Below are positions 55,093 through 64,000 of a DNA stretch of 64,000 bases, piece by piece. The notes under the pieces are model-generated. The model had not been told where the DNA came from. It made no database searches and worked only from the letters and a program-made list of their open reading frames with translations. Each line of letters starts with the position of its first letter. Position 1 is the first letter of the stretch. The position numbers and the translations under genes are program-made. The stretch is from Oscheius tipulae (lineage: Eukaryota > Nematoda > Chromadorea > Rhabditida > Rhabditidae): positions 5,192,501 through 5,256,500 of the forward strand of contig JASJZH010000001.1 in the NCBI GenBank assembly GCA_037178975.1, given 5' to 3'.

Positions 55093-55834
55093 GCTAGGAT
55101 TTCGACTGACGACAGGGCAGTGAAAGCCGGTAGTCGGGAAGGTTCGAACATAAACAAAGGATCTTTTTGCGGTCTCGGTCAAAACTGATTATAAACCATA
55201 AAAGGTTTTGTCTCCCATGTATCTTCTAGAAGCAAGAGAGAAATATTGGATCCAGCTGTTAGGCTCAAGGCTACTCTGTGCGTGTGTTTCCTCGTCTTCT
55301 TGAGGCATACTATCTGACAGAGGTCATCCGGCTGACTGACTCGTCAAAATGTGATCGGAGGAGTGACAAAAAAGGGGGAGATTTTGGAATCGATAACGGA
55401 TGCCGATGGGCATGAATTTCATTTCAAATCTCCAGGCTTTGGCCGGGGACGAACTGGGTCTCAGCCGACGCGACCCACTTAGCCCAGAGGTGATACGACG
55501 ATTGAATCGATCTGGCCGAATCTGTACTTGTCGATCACCATGGATCAGCAAGTCCCTGGAGGGATAGCAAATGGGACCCTCCACGAAAATAAATAGGTAA
55601 TAAAGTGGCCACAAACAGGAGTTCAGTAGTCGAAGAGAGTATTCGAACAAGAAGATTTCAAGGATTGACAAGACGAGAAAGCCTTCAAACACAAGAGAAC
55701 TACTACACCTAGAATCGGTTTGTCAATGTGTCAGTAGAAAACAAGACTCGCTTCCTCACATTTATTCAAACTTCTAGATGTTGTATCCGATCGGGAGGTT
55801 CTTGCAACGAACCATGCCGTCTCCCTGGAACCAC

Positions 55835-56008
55835 TCACGGCGAAAACTGCTTGGCGACTCCATCCGTGGTTTTGGTCCACTCGTTGATGAAGCGATTATT
55901 GTTGGGTCCTCCTGTCCGAAGACGAAGGCGTCGCAGCTCACGGCTATCGGGGTAGGTTCCCTTGGGATCGAGACATCCACAGGGACGGTCGACTCCGAGA
56001 CGCTTCAT
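55835..56008 (-). CDS. Small protein or terminal exon of unknown function
   Basis: The frame MKRLGVDRPCGCLDPKGTYP, then DSRELRRLRLRTGGPNNNRF and INEWTKTTDGVAKQFSP has strong C/G-ending codon bias like the known genes here, and an AATAAA lies about 70 bp after the stop on the same strand. The open frame continues upstream of the Met, so it may be the last exon of a longer gene; but the plus-strand gene at 56159 leaves little room. An acceptor-like ATCAAG lies about 10 bp before the Met. I do not recognise the protein. Confidence 0.45.
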   Translation of the reverse strand: MKRLGVDRPCGCLDPKGTYPDSRELRRLRLRTGGPNNNRFINEWTKTTDGVAKQFSP

Positions 56009-56158
56009 GTTCGTAGGCTTGATGGCAAAGAGATAACACCCATAGTTTTTTTTTTTTGGAAATTTTGTCAACTTTGCTTCCAAACAGAAAATATTCTGGT
56101 TTAAATAGAAAGAACTCAAATTTTTTGGAAAGTTTCTAAATTGCTTGCAGACAACACT

Positions 56159-56561
56159 ATGCCGTATTCGTGGGGCATCGATCGCAAGAAGAATAGAGTC
56201 AGTAATACGTTGACTATTCTTCAGTGAGTTCCAACCTATATTCGTGTTCAACTCCCATATTAGAGACACAGTTACCGAGACTAGTTCGGTTAGAAGTGAC
56301 GTCTCGACCACCACGCGAGATTCTCTGACAGACGGGGCCGGTACAGCCAAGGCGGTCATCCGCCCTTGGAAAGACGAGCAGGACACATTTGAGAGTACCG
56401 TCAACGACATTCGCGAATTCAACCAGAAGATGGCCAAGAAGTTTGGATTCAGTCTCCGCGTCTACCCGTCCTCGTCCGAATCTCTTGTCCAAAAAGAGCC
56501 CACCTTTGGTAGCACTCAGTGGGAAGAATCCGACAGTCTGACTGCTTGTTCTCTCACTTAA
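56159..56561 (+). CDS. Small hypothetical protein
   Basis: Two exons separated by a 40-nt GT-AG intron close in phase: MPYSWGIDRKKNRVSNTLTI, then DTVTETSSVRSDVSTTTRDS, VIRPWKDEQDTFESTVNDIR and EFNQKMAKKFGFSLRVYPSS, ending SDSLTACSLT. Length is about 120 aa, hydrophilic, without a signal peptide or membrane segment. Codon bias is like that of real genes in the window. A TTGCAG acceptor lies 8 bp before the ATG. The middle (FESTVNDIREFNQKMAKKFG) looks like an amphipathic helix. I do not recognise the family. Confidence 0.55.
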
Positions 56562-58054
56562 AATGAATACCTTCGATTTATGTCACACCCAATCGTTATC
56601 ATCGGAAGGTGTTGCTATTAGAATTGGAAAATACACAAGTCTCTTTAGGATTCGAATGGATCTTCTTTCTTGAGGGTGTATCAATTGAATGCCTTACTGT
56701 CCAATCACACAGAGTAACAGACACTGTACCCCGGAATCCTCATTCTGAGAGCTATCGAATGACTTCCTGAGCGTTTTCAGTACACAAACATTCCTTAGTA
56801 GTTGTTCTATTCTGACCCTGCTTGAACTTTGATGGCTTCTCTTTGCACCAGAAATAGATCTTTTTGAGTATACAAATTTAATTTAATCGAATCAGGAGGT
56901 ACTCATGTTTCTGGGCAACAATTGCCTATCATACTTCTTAGGGTTCTGTCTTATAGTCAAAGAAGATTAGCGAGCTGTGTCAAAATATTGTGAAGGTCCC
57001 AAGAGCCGACAACCGCAATCCACGGACAAGCCGCGACATTTGTCGGTGGTGTAAGCCCGGAGAAAATGGTCCATCATGGCTGCCAACAGCCACTTTTCCC
57101 CCGGCCACTCATTAAACAACCGCCTGAGCCGCAGACAAGCTGAAAAACTGGGGCGACTCACGTGTTACATGTTGTCCTCACAACCCATACAGGTCAGTCA
57201 ATTCGCAGCCAGCAGCGCTTTTTTTGTCTCTCCCTGAGGTACATCCAGGTGCGGCTAGCTTAACTAGATAACATCGGGTCCCCCTCTGCCTCCCAGCCGC
57301 CGTCTCCACAAAGTACCGTAATCGGGCCGAGAGACCGCCTTTCTCTCCACAATTCTTGTCCTTTCGGGACACTGCACGCTTCTTTTACCTCACTAAAGAA
57401 TGTCATTAAGGGGAGACCTTCGGTTTTTTGCCATGTGCAGTCAGTTCTTTTGATTTGGAGTGACGTCTGTTCTTCTTACAATAGTCTTATGGTCGGACAG
57501 TCAAGCTCATGCTATTCTGACAGAGTGCCATGTCAGGAATTGCATGAATCTCAAATAAACCAGTCAGTATTTACAGGACGAGCATAGAGTGTCTTTAATA
57601 CTATACGGAAATCCATGAGTTGAGTATTCTGGAGTCTCTGCTCCAAGTCTGTTACCATTCAAATTCTCTCTCAAAATAGCTGTTTACCCCCAAAGTCTCT
57701 AAAACATGTGAGTCTCCTTGTAAACATGACACCTCTTCCATCAACTGTCTCTCACCTGGATCCAGAGTTTTGATTGAAGAGCTGATGACTAACTGTTGCT
57801 CCTTCTGCAAAGGGGACAGTCAGCTAGATGCTGATAAGCCAACCGCAACACCCACACACATACATGAGTAACCGCGATAAGGTCTCTTTAGTCGGCTCTC
57901 TTGACTAGTTCCAGTCAGCCGCTCTCTCTTTCTCTCCAAATTCCTCTGCTGTTTTTACTATGTCTTCTGCGGCTGATACTATCTCTGTCCGGTTCTGTCG
58001 CCCTCATATATTCGACCACTTCTCGCGCATTTTTCACCTATCTTCTTTCAGAAC
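56562..58054. other. Upstream region of rnt-1 with RUNX-core motifs
   Basis: About 1.5 kb without a supportable gene. AACCGC, the core of the RUNX site (TGCGGT), occurs on the plus strand at about 57011, 57118, 57841 and 57870; the first and third extend to AACCGCA, a full consensus. Roughly 0.7 would be expected for this core on both strands in this length. Regulation by its own product is conjecture. Confidence 0.35.
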
Positions 58055-59237
58055 ATGACAGTATTTCACAATGTCAGAGAGTTTCTCACCAAGTCGCAAT
58101 CGATACAGTTACAAGTAACAAAGGGTTTATAAACAGTAGTAGAGCAGAGTTCAGAAGACAAGCAGTCCAAACATCTTTTGCAGTCGACTGGAGCCCCATT
58201 GGCGATCGAACAAGAGTCTGCCCACGCCTTTCGTAGTCATCATCCTTACTCCCGTGGCAGACGGTACACAGGGTAGGATCACCTCTTGCACAATCTGATG
58301 ACGAAATTTCAGTGACAATAGCGGCAGGAAATGACGAGAGTCCGAGTGGAGAGGTGAGGAACGATACGGCTAAGATTTCGAAGCAAGTAGCCCGATTCAA
58401 CGATCTCCGATTTGTGGGAAAAAGTGGCAGAGGTGGGTCGATCTTTTTGTGGAGAGACAAACAGAGGGAAGTTCTTCTGACGGAGACACGTTCATTCGCG
58501 TTGATAAGATCGCGACGTACCATGTTCGTCGCCTCTCTTCTAGTCGTTTCTGTGCGTGGCGAGGGGGGATAAACCACAGAAGAACGTGTCCTCTTTCGTA
58601 GCCCCATATCTGTCGACCTTTCTTGGCTACGCATGTTTCGGCGATGAGTAGATTGTAGATTCTTGATCGATATGTCGTTTTGCGGCAGATCTCACCTCCG
58701 ATCGAATCGTGGCCGCATAGACCACACAATGTTCTATAGTAGAGGAACATTTTTCAGGCAAGAACTTTCATCTGACTATTACAGTCCACTCAAAACCGAT
58801 AATGGTAGCAGTTGTGGCCAGAGCAATCAAGGTGGGATAATTTACTACAATCTCCATATTGGTATTTATAGGTGACGGTGGATGGTCCTCGAGAGGCCAG
58901 AGCTCCAAAGGCAACTGAACCATCCAGAAAGAGACCGTATCCTCATCCCTACATGGCCTATCAGCAGATTCCCTTCACCCAAATGATCATACCACCTACC
59001 TGCATAGCGCCTGTACCTTTTCCAACCCTGTTCCAATACGACGTTCTTCAACGGTATCAACAGATTTCTACCCAACTGACGATGGCGGAGAGAAAACCTC
59101 TTCCGGCTACCGACAGTTCTCCTGAGAGTCTTCCTCGTGTCTCATTAACCCAGTCCACGCCGACCTCGTCGAAGAGGGGCAGGAAAGAGTCGGACTCCTC
59201 GGCAGGCTCGTCACCTACAATCTGGAGACCGTTTTGA
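58055..59237 (+). CDS. rnt-1: RUNX/Runt-domain transcription factor
   Basis: Binds TGYGGT DNA with a CBF-beta partner; in C. elegans RNT-1 promotes seam-cell divisions. Five exons (58055-58114, 58155-58272, 58313-58432, 58758-58831, 58872-59237) close exactly to 245 aa. The Runt domain starts almost at the Met: [107 protein letters not shown] and [19 protein letters not shown] Pro/Ser-rich tail ends IWRPF, the Groucho-recruiting pentapeptide in its nematode form (VWRPY elsewhere). The segment [14 protein letters not shown] replaces the usual PPQVATYHRAIK, an unusual loop. The ATG is three bases after a TTCTTTCAG acceptor; AATAAA is at 59352. Confidence 0.95.
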
Positions 59238-59961
59238 TTGTTCTTAAATTGTGATATCGCTACGGGTATTTCTTCGTACTACGGGACGCGGCGAGATAAA
59301 AGAGCCAAAAGACACGTGCCATTCGACTTGTACATTGTGACCTTTTTGTCCAATAAACGACTTACTTCGATGAGTTCTAGCGGTCGGGTTGAAAACAGGT
59401 CCGTCAGCTAATGGGAGTGAAAACCATCGATTTGTTCAGGAAATCTAAAGTTTCGCCAAAAGAAAATTCAAAAATTGACGTTTGATCCTGCAAAGAATAA
59501 TTCGAATTTTTTTAGTTCATTTATCGACTTATTTCACGTCGTTTTGTTCTTCTTTAATTTCGCACAATCAACAACATATTAGTAGTACTTCTTGATATGA
59601 GTAATTGGCTATTTTAAAAAGGGAGACCAAAAAACTAGCAAACTAAACAGTTTTTCAAAGGCAACTTCGCTTGTTTTTCCTGTCATTCTTTAGATAATTT
59701 TGCTTGTTATTCCATCAAAGATTCGCTACCAGACGACACATGTTCTTATAGTTCTGCAAAACCAGCTTTTCGTTGAAAACTTTGGCCTTCCATACTTGCG
59801 CTATCTTTATGGAAAAAAGTGAGCCTGCTGTGAACTTGGCATTGTGCCTTTCCGGCTGCTTTGTACTGCCCAATACTTTGTAACTCTCATCTCTTCCTTT
59901 CTCGTATTCTGGGTCATTGGTAGTTTCTAGTTTTTAAGCGTGTGCCCCGTAGAAGGACAAA
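59238..59961. other. Intergenic DNA after rnt-1
   Basis: About 0.7 kb, AT-rich, with the rnt-1 polyadenylation signal at 59352-59357. I see no gene in it. Confidence 0.5.
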
Positions 59962-60769
59962 ATGCAGTGTAAGGTTCGAACATTTCGACGCTATTCATGG
60001 ATTTAGATTCCGACGACGGATGGGGTAGCCCCGTGAAGACTGAAGTCGGTCGATACGACGAAATTTCGATGAATAACAACTACGAGTCGGAAAAGATTGT
60101 CCAGAAGGAAACACCTATTCTTCGTACCCACAATCCGCCCCAGTTTCAAGAGCCTTTTCTCCCCCCAGTTCAGACGGCCGACATCGTCCAGCAGGTTGTC
60201 TTAAATCGATCCTCTTGTATGTATTTTCTGTAAATTTTTGTGAAATACGGTTTTTAGGCTTCAGTGTCAAGCCCGCGACTCCTTCAGCCTTCGTGAGATC
60301 CGCGGCTCCTGCTTCTACCTTTGTGAAACCAACCACTTCTACTGCCTTCGTGAGGCCCGCGTCTCCTGCTTCTGCCTTCAAAAGAGCCGCTCCCGCCTTC
60401 GAGAGACCCGCTCCTGGTTTTGAAAGACCCGTTCCTGATAATTTGTCTCCTCAGATGCAGAACGTTGTCGAGCAGCTTCCAATACCTCCGGAAAACAAGA
60501 TCGACTCGTCGGGTAAGTCTTTCCTGAAATTATTTACCGTCACAATTGCAGTCACCCCTGAGACAAGTCCCGCAGTCAGCCGCCCCGTACTTCCCGAAAA
60601 GTCTGCTCCAGTGCCGGCTGTGGATCAGAGGAAACAGTCGAAGCCGTCCATCTCAATCGAGGACCCGGCTGTCTTCCTCAACTATCGTTACGCCGCTGCC
60701 CTTGCCAATTTCGGAGAGGAACTGCAGAAAATCTTCGCCGACTTCAAGGATTTTCTCGAATCCAAGTAG
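59962..60769 (+). CDS. Pro/Ala-repeat protein of unknown function
   Basis: Preferred model: a 7-nt first exon (ATGCAGT), a 38-nt intron (59969-60006) and exons 60007-60216, about 60,259-60,511 and about 60,553-60,769. This gives MQYSDDGWGSPVKTEVGRYD and so on. If the first intron is retained, an in-frame ATG at 59997 gives MDLDSDDGWG. The middle repeats a pattern of PA[ST]xxAFVR (SAFVRSAAPASTFVKPTTST, AFVRPASPASAFKRAAPAFE, RPAPGFERPVP). The C-terminus is a conserved-looking helix (FLNYRYAAALANFGEELQKI, FADFKDFLESK). It is acidic at the N-terminus and has no signal peptide. The spacing to BLCAP on the same strand is 224 bp. I do not recognise it. Confidence 0.6.
59975..60000 (+). repeat. Shared intron core, copy 1
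   Basis: Twenty-six nucleotides near the 3' end of intron 1 of the Pro/Ala-repeat gene. They match 61329-61354, in a BLCAP intron, at 25 of 26 positions (C versus T at the twelfth base). Both copies are followed by a short T-rich acceptor (ATTTAG here, TTTCAG there). Confidence 0.85.
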
Positions 60770-60993
60770 TGAGTACTGTTCGCATATCATGTTTCATAAA
60801 TTTGGTTGTTTTAATTCTCTGTCAAGTTTATTTTAAAAAAGGCGAAATGGTAGAAAGAAACAGCTGATAACTCGTCTGCGTGTAGTTTACGTGCGTAAAG
60901 ATCGCCATTCCGCACACTTATAAACATGTCGATGTTATCCATTCCCCTCTTTCCTCGTGGTTCCAAATCAAAATCCATAGTTGCAGAGAAGGA

Positions 60994-61398
60994 ATGTACT
61001 GCCTACAATGGCTGATTCCAGTTCTTTTGATCCCGAAAAACTTCATCCATCCAATTTTCCTACTCGAACAGGCTCTCTTCATGTGGTTCTACATCGTAGG
61101 ATTCTTCTTGGAACGAAGGTCAGATTACTCAAAAGTTTCCTTTTCAAACAAATTGACAGACCATGCACAGTTTGCACGAGTATCTTCATTCTAGCCGTCG
61201 GGCTGATCTGTTACGCGGATCCTGACAAGTATTTGCTCTCTCATTCGGGTATTTTAACTTCTTCAGATGCATTTTTTGGCCTACCTGTCAGAAAACGCAA
61301 AACGGAGAGTGGTGTTGTGAGTTTTTTCTTCGAACATTTTGACGCTATTCATGGTTTCAGCCTACGCCTACAAAGAAGTGGTCGAGGGGCAGACCTAA
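60994..61398 (+). CDS. BLCAP: BLCAP (bladder cancer-associated protein) homologue
   Basis: A small two-helix membrane protein, highly conserved in animals; its function is poorly known (growth control reported in mammals). Exons 60994-61118, 61160-61228, 61267-61316 and 61361-61398 close in phase to 93 aa (87 in human). The start MYCLQWLIPVLLIPK is nearly identical to human; then FLLEQALFMWFYIVGFFLER, RPCTVCTSIFILAVGLICY and a Cys-bearing end (KCIFWPTCQKTQNGEWCS). Two hydrophobic segments flank the PCTVC pair. Human BLCAP codons 2, 5 and 15 are A-to-I edited; here Y2, Q5 and K15 are all encoded with editable adenosines. A TTGCAG acceptor lies 8 bp before the ATG. Confidence 0.92.
61329..61354 (+). 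repeat. Shared intron core, copy 2
   Basis: Lies in the 44-nt third intron of BLCAP (61317-61360). It differs from 59975-60000 at one base. Outside the core the introns differ: the donor side is GTGAGT with a T-run here and GTAAGG in the other. Confidence 0.85.
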
Positions 61399-62013
61399 AT
61401 CAACATTTTTTTTGTAGATCCCGGTTTTATGCTCAGAATGCGTCCGCATATCCCCCTGTTGTCAAATGTACTTGTCACGTCACTTCCAATATGGGTATTA
61501 TCTAATTGAGAGACATAGAGCTTTATGAGTCCTGTCAGATATTGTTGTCATTTTATTGGTCGATTGAAGATTGGCAGAGAGCAATGAATGTACTGAAAGT
61601 GATGGATCCGACAGACACAGCGAGGCGAGCAATGGCTACAACGTTTTTCCTGATTAGTAGCCAAATGGAGTGTCAGATCATGAAACGTTTTATTCAAGCC
61701 ATTGAACTGCGTGGTCGGTATCCCTGGCTCTGGGTTCGTGTAACCTGAAATGGGTTTCATCAAATGTGTTTGATCGAAATCTAGAGCACGCCAACAAATT
61801 TTGAGCGTTTTCAAACTTTAGGCTTAGGCTTAAAGTTTGCCTAAGAAAAGGGAAAGAAAATGTTTTCGTGATTTATCGAAAGTTTCTGGCGACTTTGCGT
61901 AAACTATGGACCTTCACAGTCTTACTCCCAAGCTACACGAACATTGGTGAAAGCAGCTGAGAAAAACGCTGGAAACCATGGATAGGCAATTTGAAATCCT
62001 TCAAAAAGCACTT
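61399..62013. other. 3' flanks of the convergent BLCAP and ankyrin genes
   Basis: The stretch is about 600 bp between convergent stop codons. An open frame on the plus strand (61,506-61,748) has no coding-like composition or family match. No RNA gene or repeat is evident. Confidence 0.45.
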
Positions 62014-62856
62014 TCACTCTACCGGAACACCATCAGAAGGCCGTGTAACTTCAAGTCGAGGGATCGGTGCTGAATGAAGACGAGGTCTTGGAAGAACTGT
62101 CTCTGCCGAATCTCCGAGTAGGGGAACGGCGGCTACTGCTGTCAGCTAAAGACTTTTGCTAATCATTTCACTGTTTTAGAGTACCTTCTTCAGGTCGTCC
62201 ATCTGAACGACGCTGCTCTTTTTCCTCGGCTTCGTCTGGTTGTCCTGCAGGTTTGTGTAGTGCTGGAAATGGTTCAATGAACTCGATTATCGGGAAGAAC
62301 TTTACAAACCTTGATCATGTGTTTAACCTCAGTCCTACCCACGTACTCGCTCCAATCCAGAGCACAGAATCCACGCGAGAAGTCCCTTTTGCTCGCATCC
62401 GCACCTTGTAACGAGACTAGTGACATGGGGATTAGAACAAACCTGCTCGGAGGAGCGAACGAGCACAATGGATCCGACCCTGAATAATGTTCCTTTTTCT
62501 TTTAGTTTCTGACAAACCTGTATAGCCGACTTCATCAGGGCTGTCTGCCCAAGATTGTTCGTCTGGTCGACATTCAGAGTCGGGAACTGTTCCAATAGCA
62601 TCTCGACAATGATGCTATAGCCAGCCTAATCGTCCAAATTATCAAAAAACTAAGTTGAGACTACTTCTGCCGCCAAAATCAGCGGAGTATTTCCCTCGGA
62701 GTCCTGTATATTCGGATCGACACCTCGCAAAGCTTCCTCCTGTACCCCTTCCACATCTCCTAGAGAGGCATAGTCCAGAAGATTCGGCGGTCGTTGGATC
62801 TGCACCATTTTGACACCAAAAAAAGAGAACCCTACCTGAAGGGAGGCGATATCCAT
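62014..62856 (-). CDS. Ankyrin-repeat protein (ANKRD33-like)
   Basis: Start MDIASLQ splices (34-nt intron) to IQRPPNLLDYASLGDVEGVQ. Ankyrin repeats follow: GVDPNIQDSEGNTPLILAAE, IVEMLLEQFPTLNVDQTNNL, GQTALMKSAIQ, and GADASKRDFSRGFCALDWSE. The last part, with YVGRTEVKHMIK, resembles the end of the repeat block in ANKRD33/panky-type proteins. A basic stretch (NQTKPRKKSSVVQM) could be a nuclear localisation signal; the tail ends VTRPSDGVPVE. It is about 220 aa. Frames upstream of the chosen Met are open and basic (GGRKRGKAVAKRPG), so a longer N-terminus is possible. It lies 225 bp downstream of the DPP gene on the same strand. Confidence 0.72.
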
Positions 62857-63081
62857 GCCTGGTCGCTTGGCGACTGCTTTGCCTCGCTTCCTGCCCCCTC
62901 TAATCTGCTACTTAGAGCAGCGAAACCTTTTGAGTGAGCTCATTGATTCGAGGATAATTTGTACATGTGAAAAAACTTATTCGTTGTACGATCACATGCA
63001 TCTTTGCATCACATGTGTGGAACACCGGTACGGGAGCAATAAACGGGGATGAATCACAGGGTTTGAGCTGGGGAAAAGCGG

Positions 63082-64000
63082 CTATTCTGTATGGCGAAGA
63101 CACATCTGGATGAAGTTCAACATCGTAGCATCGAGATGATTGGCTCCTTCCGAGCTCCGGATGCCATGTCGTTCGTTGGGAAATAGCTGAAAATGGCTTG
63201 ATTAATAAAAGTGTGATATGTTCAAAAATAAGATGTAAACTACAGTAACCCATTTGTTTTCGAGGTGGACCCGTTTAGCACACAAACATTGAATACTCAG
63301 CAGAGTAGGGATTTAAGGACTGCCCCTCTTTGGTGTCTGGTTATGAAAAGAAATGGATATGGTGGTTTTCTTGCCGGAAACCATACCTGTAGTTGGTATG
63401 GTTTACCCTCCTTGAGCAAGCTCTCGATCAAAGTTTCGGTATGACGAAGATGGACGTTCTCGTCCATGGCACCGTGCACAATCATCAATCGTCCGGGTTC
63501 GTCTGGGAGCTTGTTGGTCCAGTTGGTGACGGAAGAAGTCTCGTAGCAGTCGCCGGGAGGATAGCCCAGATAACGCTCCGTGTATGCTGTGTCGTAGAGA
63601 CGCCAATACACGACAGCACCGCCGGCTATAGCTCCACGGTAAACCTAGGTTATTGATAGGAAACTTTAAAGAAGGACCTGAATACCTCCGGATGCTGGGC
63701 AAGCATCTGTAGCGCCATAAATCCGCCATACGACCAGCCATGAACAACGACTCGTTCGAGATCTAATCGGCCATCCATCAGTCGCGACAGCTCTTGTAAT
63801 CCTTCTACCTGATCTTCGACTTCTGGTCCGCCCTAAATATCATTTTCACAGCAAAATTATCTGATATTGTTAAAAACCTTGTACGACGAACAATGCTAGC
63901 TTTTTTTTCTTTTCAAAACAGGTTCTTCAAAAAATTTGTCACATTCGAGAACGAACCCGAATTGCGTGGTTTGAAGTGGAACTCTTAGCAAAATACCAAC
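63082..64000 (-). CDS. dpf-3: DPP8/9-type dipeptidyl peptidase, 3' part
   Basis: A serine dipeptidase of the S9B family cutting after Pro or Ala at position 2; cytosolic DPP8/9 correspond to C. elegans DPF-3. Only the C-terminal catalytic domain is in the window; the gene runs off the right edge. The catalytic triad is visible: Ser in VVVHGWSYGGFMALQ, Asp in LMIVHGAMDENVHLRH and His in LFPNERHGIRSSEG. Flanking pieces match the family (GPEVEDQVEGLQELSRLMD, YDTAYTERYLGYP, NKLPDEPGR, EGKPYQLQ). The end is ATMLNFIQMCLRHTE. One intron (about 63,190-63,390) is nearly 200 nt. DPP8/9 fit better than DPP4 because of the SYGGF...DENVHLRHTE wording and the absence of a DPP4-type tail. Confidence 0.85.

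Overview
The window is animal nuclear DNA, gene-dense, with about 27 genes on both strands in 64 kb. Most introns are 36-45 nt, with a few longer ones. Three things point to a nematode or a close relative. Many genes have a TTTNAG-type acceptor 0-30 nt before the ATG, as expected for spliced-leader trans-splicing. The RUNX protein ends in IWRPF, the pentapeptide known from C. elegans RNT-1. A TTBK/CK1-type kinase remnant belongs to a family that is expanded in nematodes. No species can be named. Gene models come from reading splice frames by eye; where the phases close exactly I say so.

Left part (0.8-14.3 kb): an EVA-1 guidance co-receptor (+), a short kexin/furin-type convertase (-), a large doublecortin + IQ + PLAT protein (-), a GPI-anchored Ly6-like protein (+) and ribosomal protein eL14 (-).

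Middle (15.6-36.8 kb): a Barentsz/CASC3 exon-junction protein (+), HSF-1 (-) divergent from WAVE/SCAR (+), farnesyl diphosphate synthase (+), ERGIC-53 (-), a BAR-like protein (+), and a same-strand run lin-53/RBBP4, mitoribosomal mL64 and arginyltransferase ATE1 (-) spaced 198 and 127 bp that may be an operon. Nicalin (+) and an unrecognised secreted protein (+) follow.

Right part (37-64 kb): a 15.7-kb megalin/LRP-1 gene (-), about 3 kb of sparse upstream DNA with three small or uncertain genes, the RUNX gene rnt-1 (+), a Pro/Ala-repeat protein (+), BLCAP (+), an ankyrin-repeat protein (-) and the 3' part of a DPP8/9-type dipeptidyl peptidase (-).

The observations most worth following are: two introns in neighbouring unrelated genes (59,969-60,006 and 61,317-61,360) that share a 26-nt core with one mismatch; a pair of alternative, phase-matched exons in ATE1; a CK1/TTBK kinase fragment and a tRNA-like element inside one long WAVE intron; a small dispersed family of tRNA-like elements; a cluster of heat-shock-element half-site pairs in the HSF-1/WAVE intergenic region; and the joining of RP1-type doublecortin domains to LOXHD1-type PLAT domains. 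I did not see a prokaryote-like defence or mobile system; the window is ordinary animal housekeeping and signalling genes with some unusual gene architecture.
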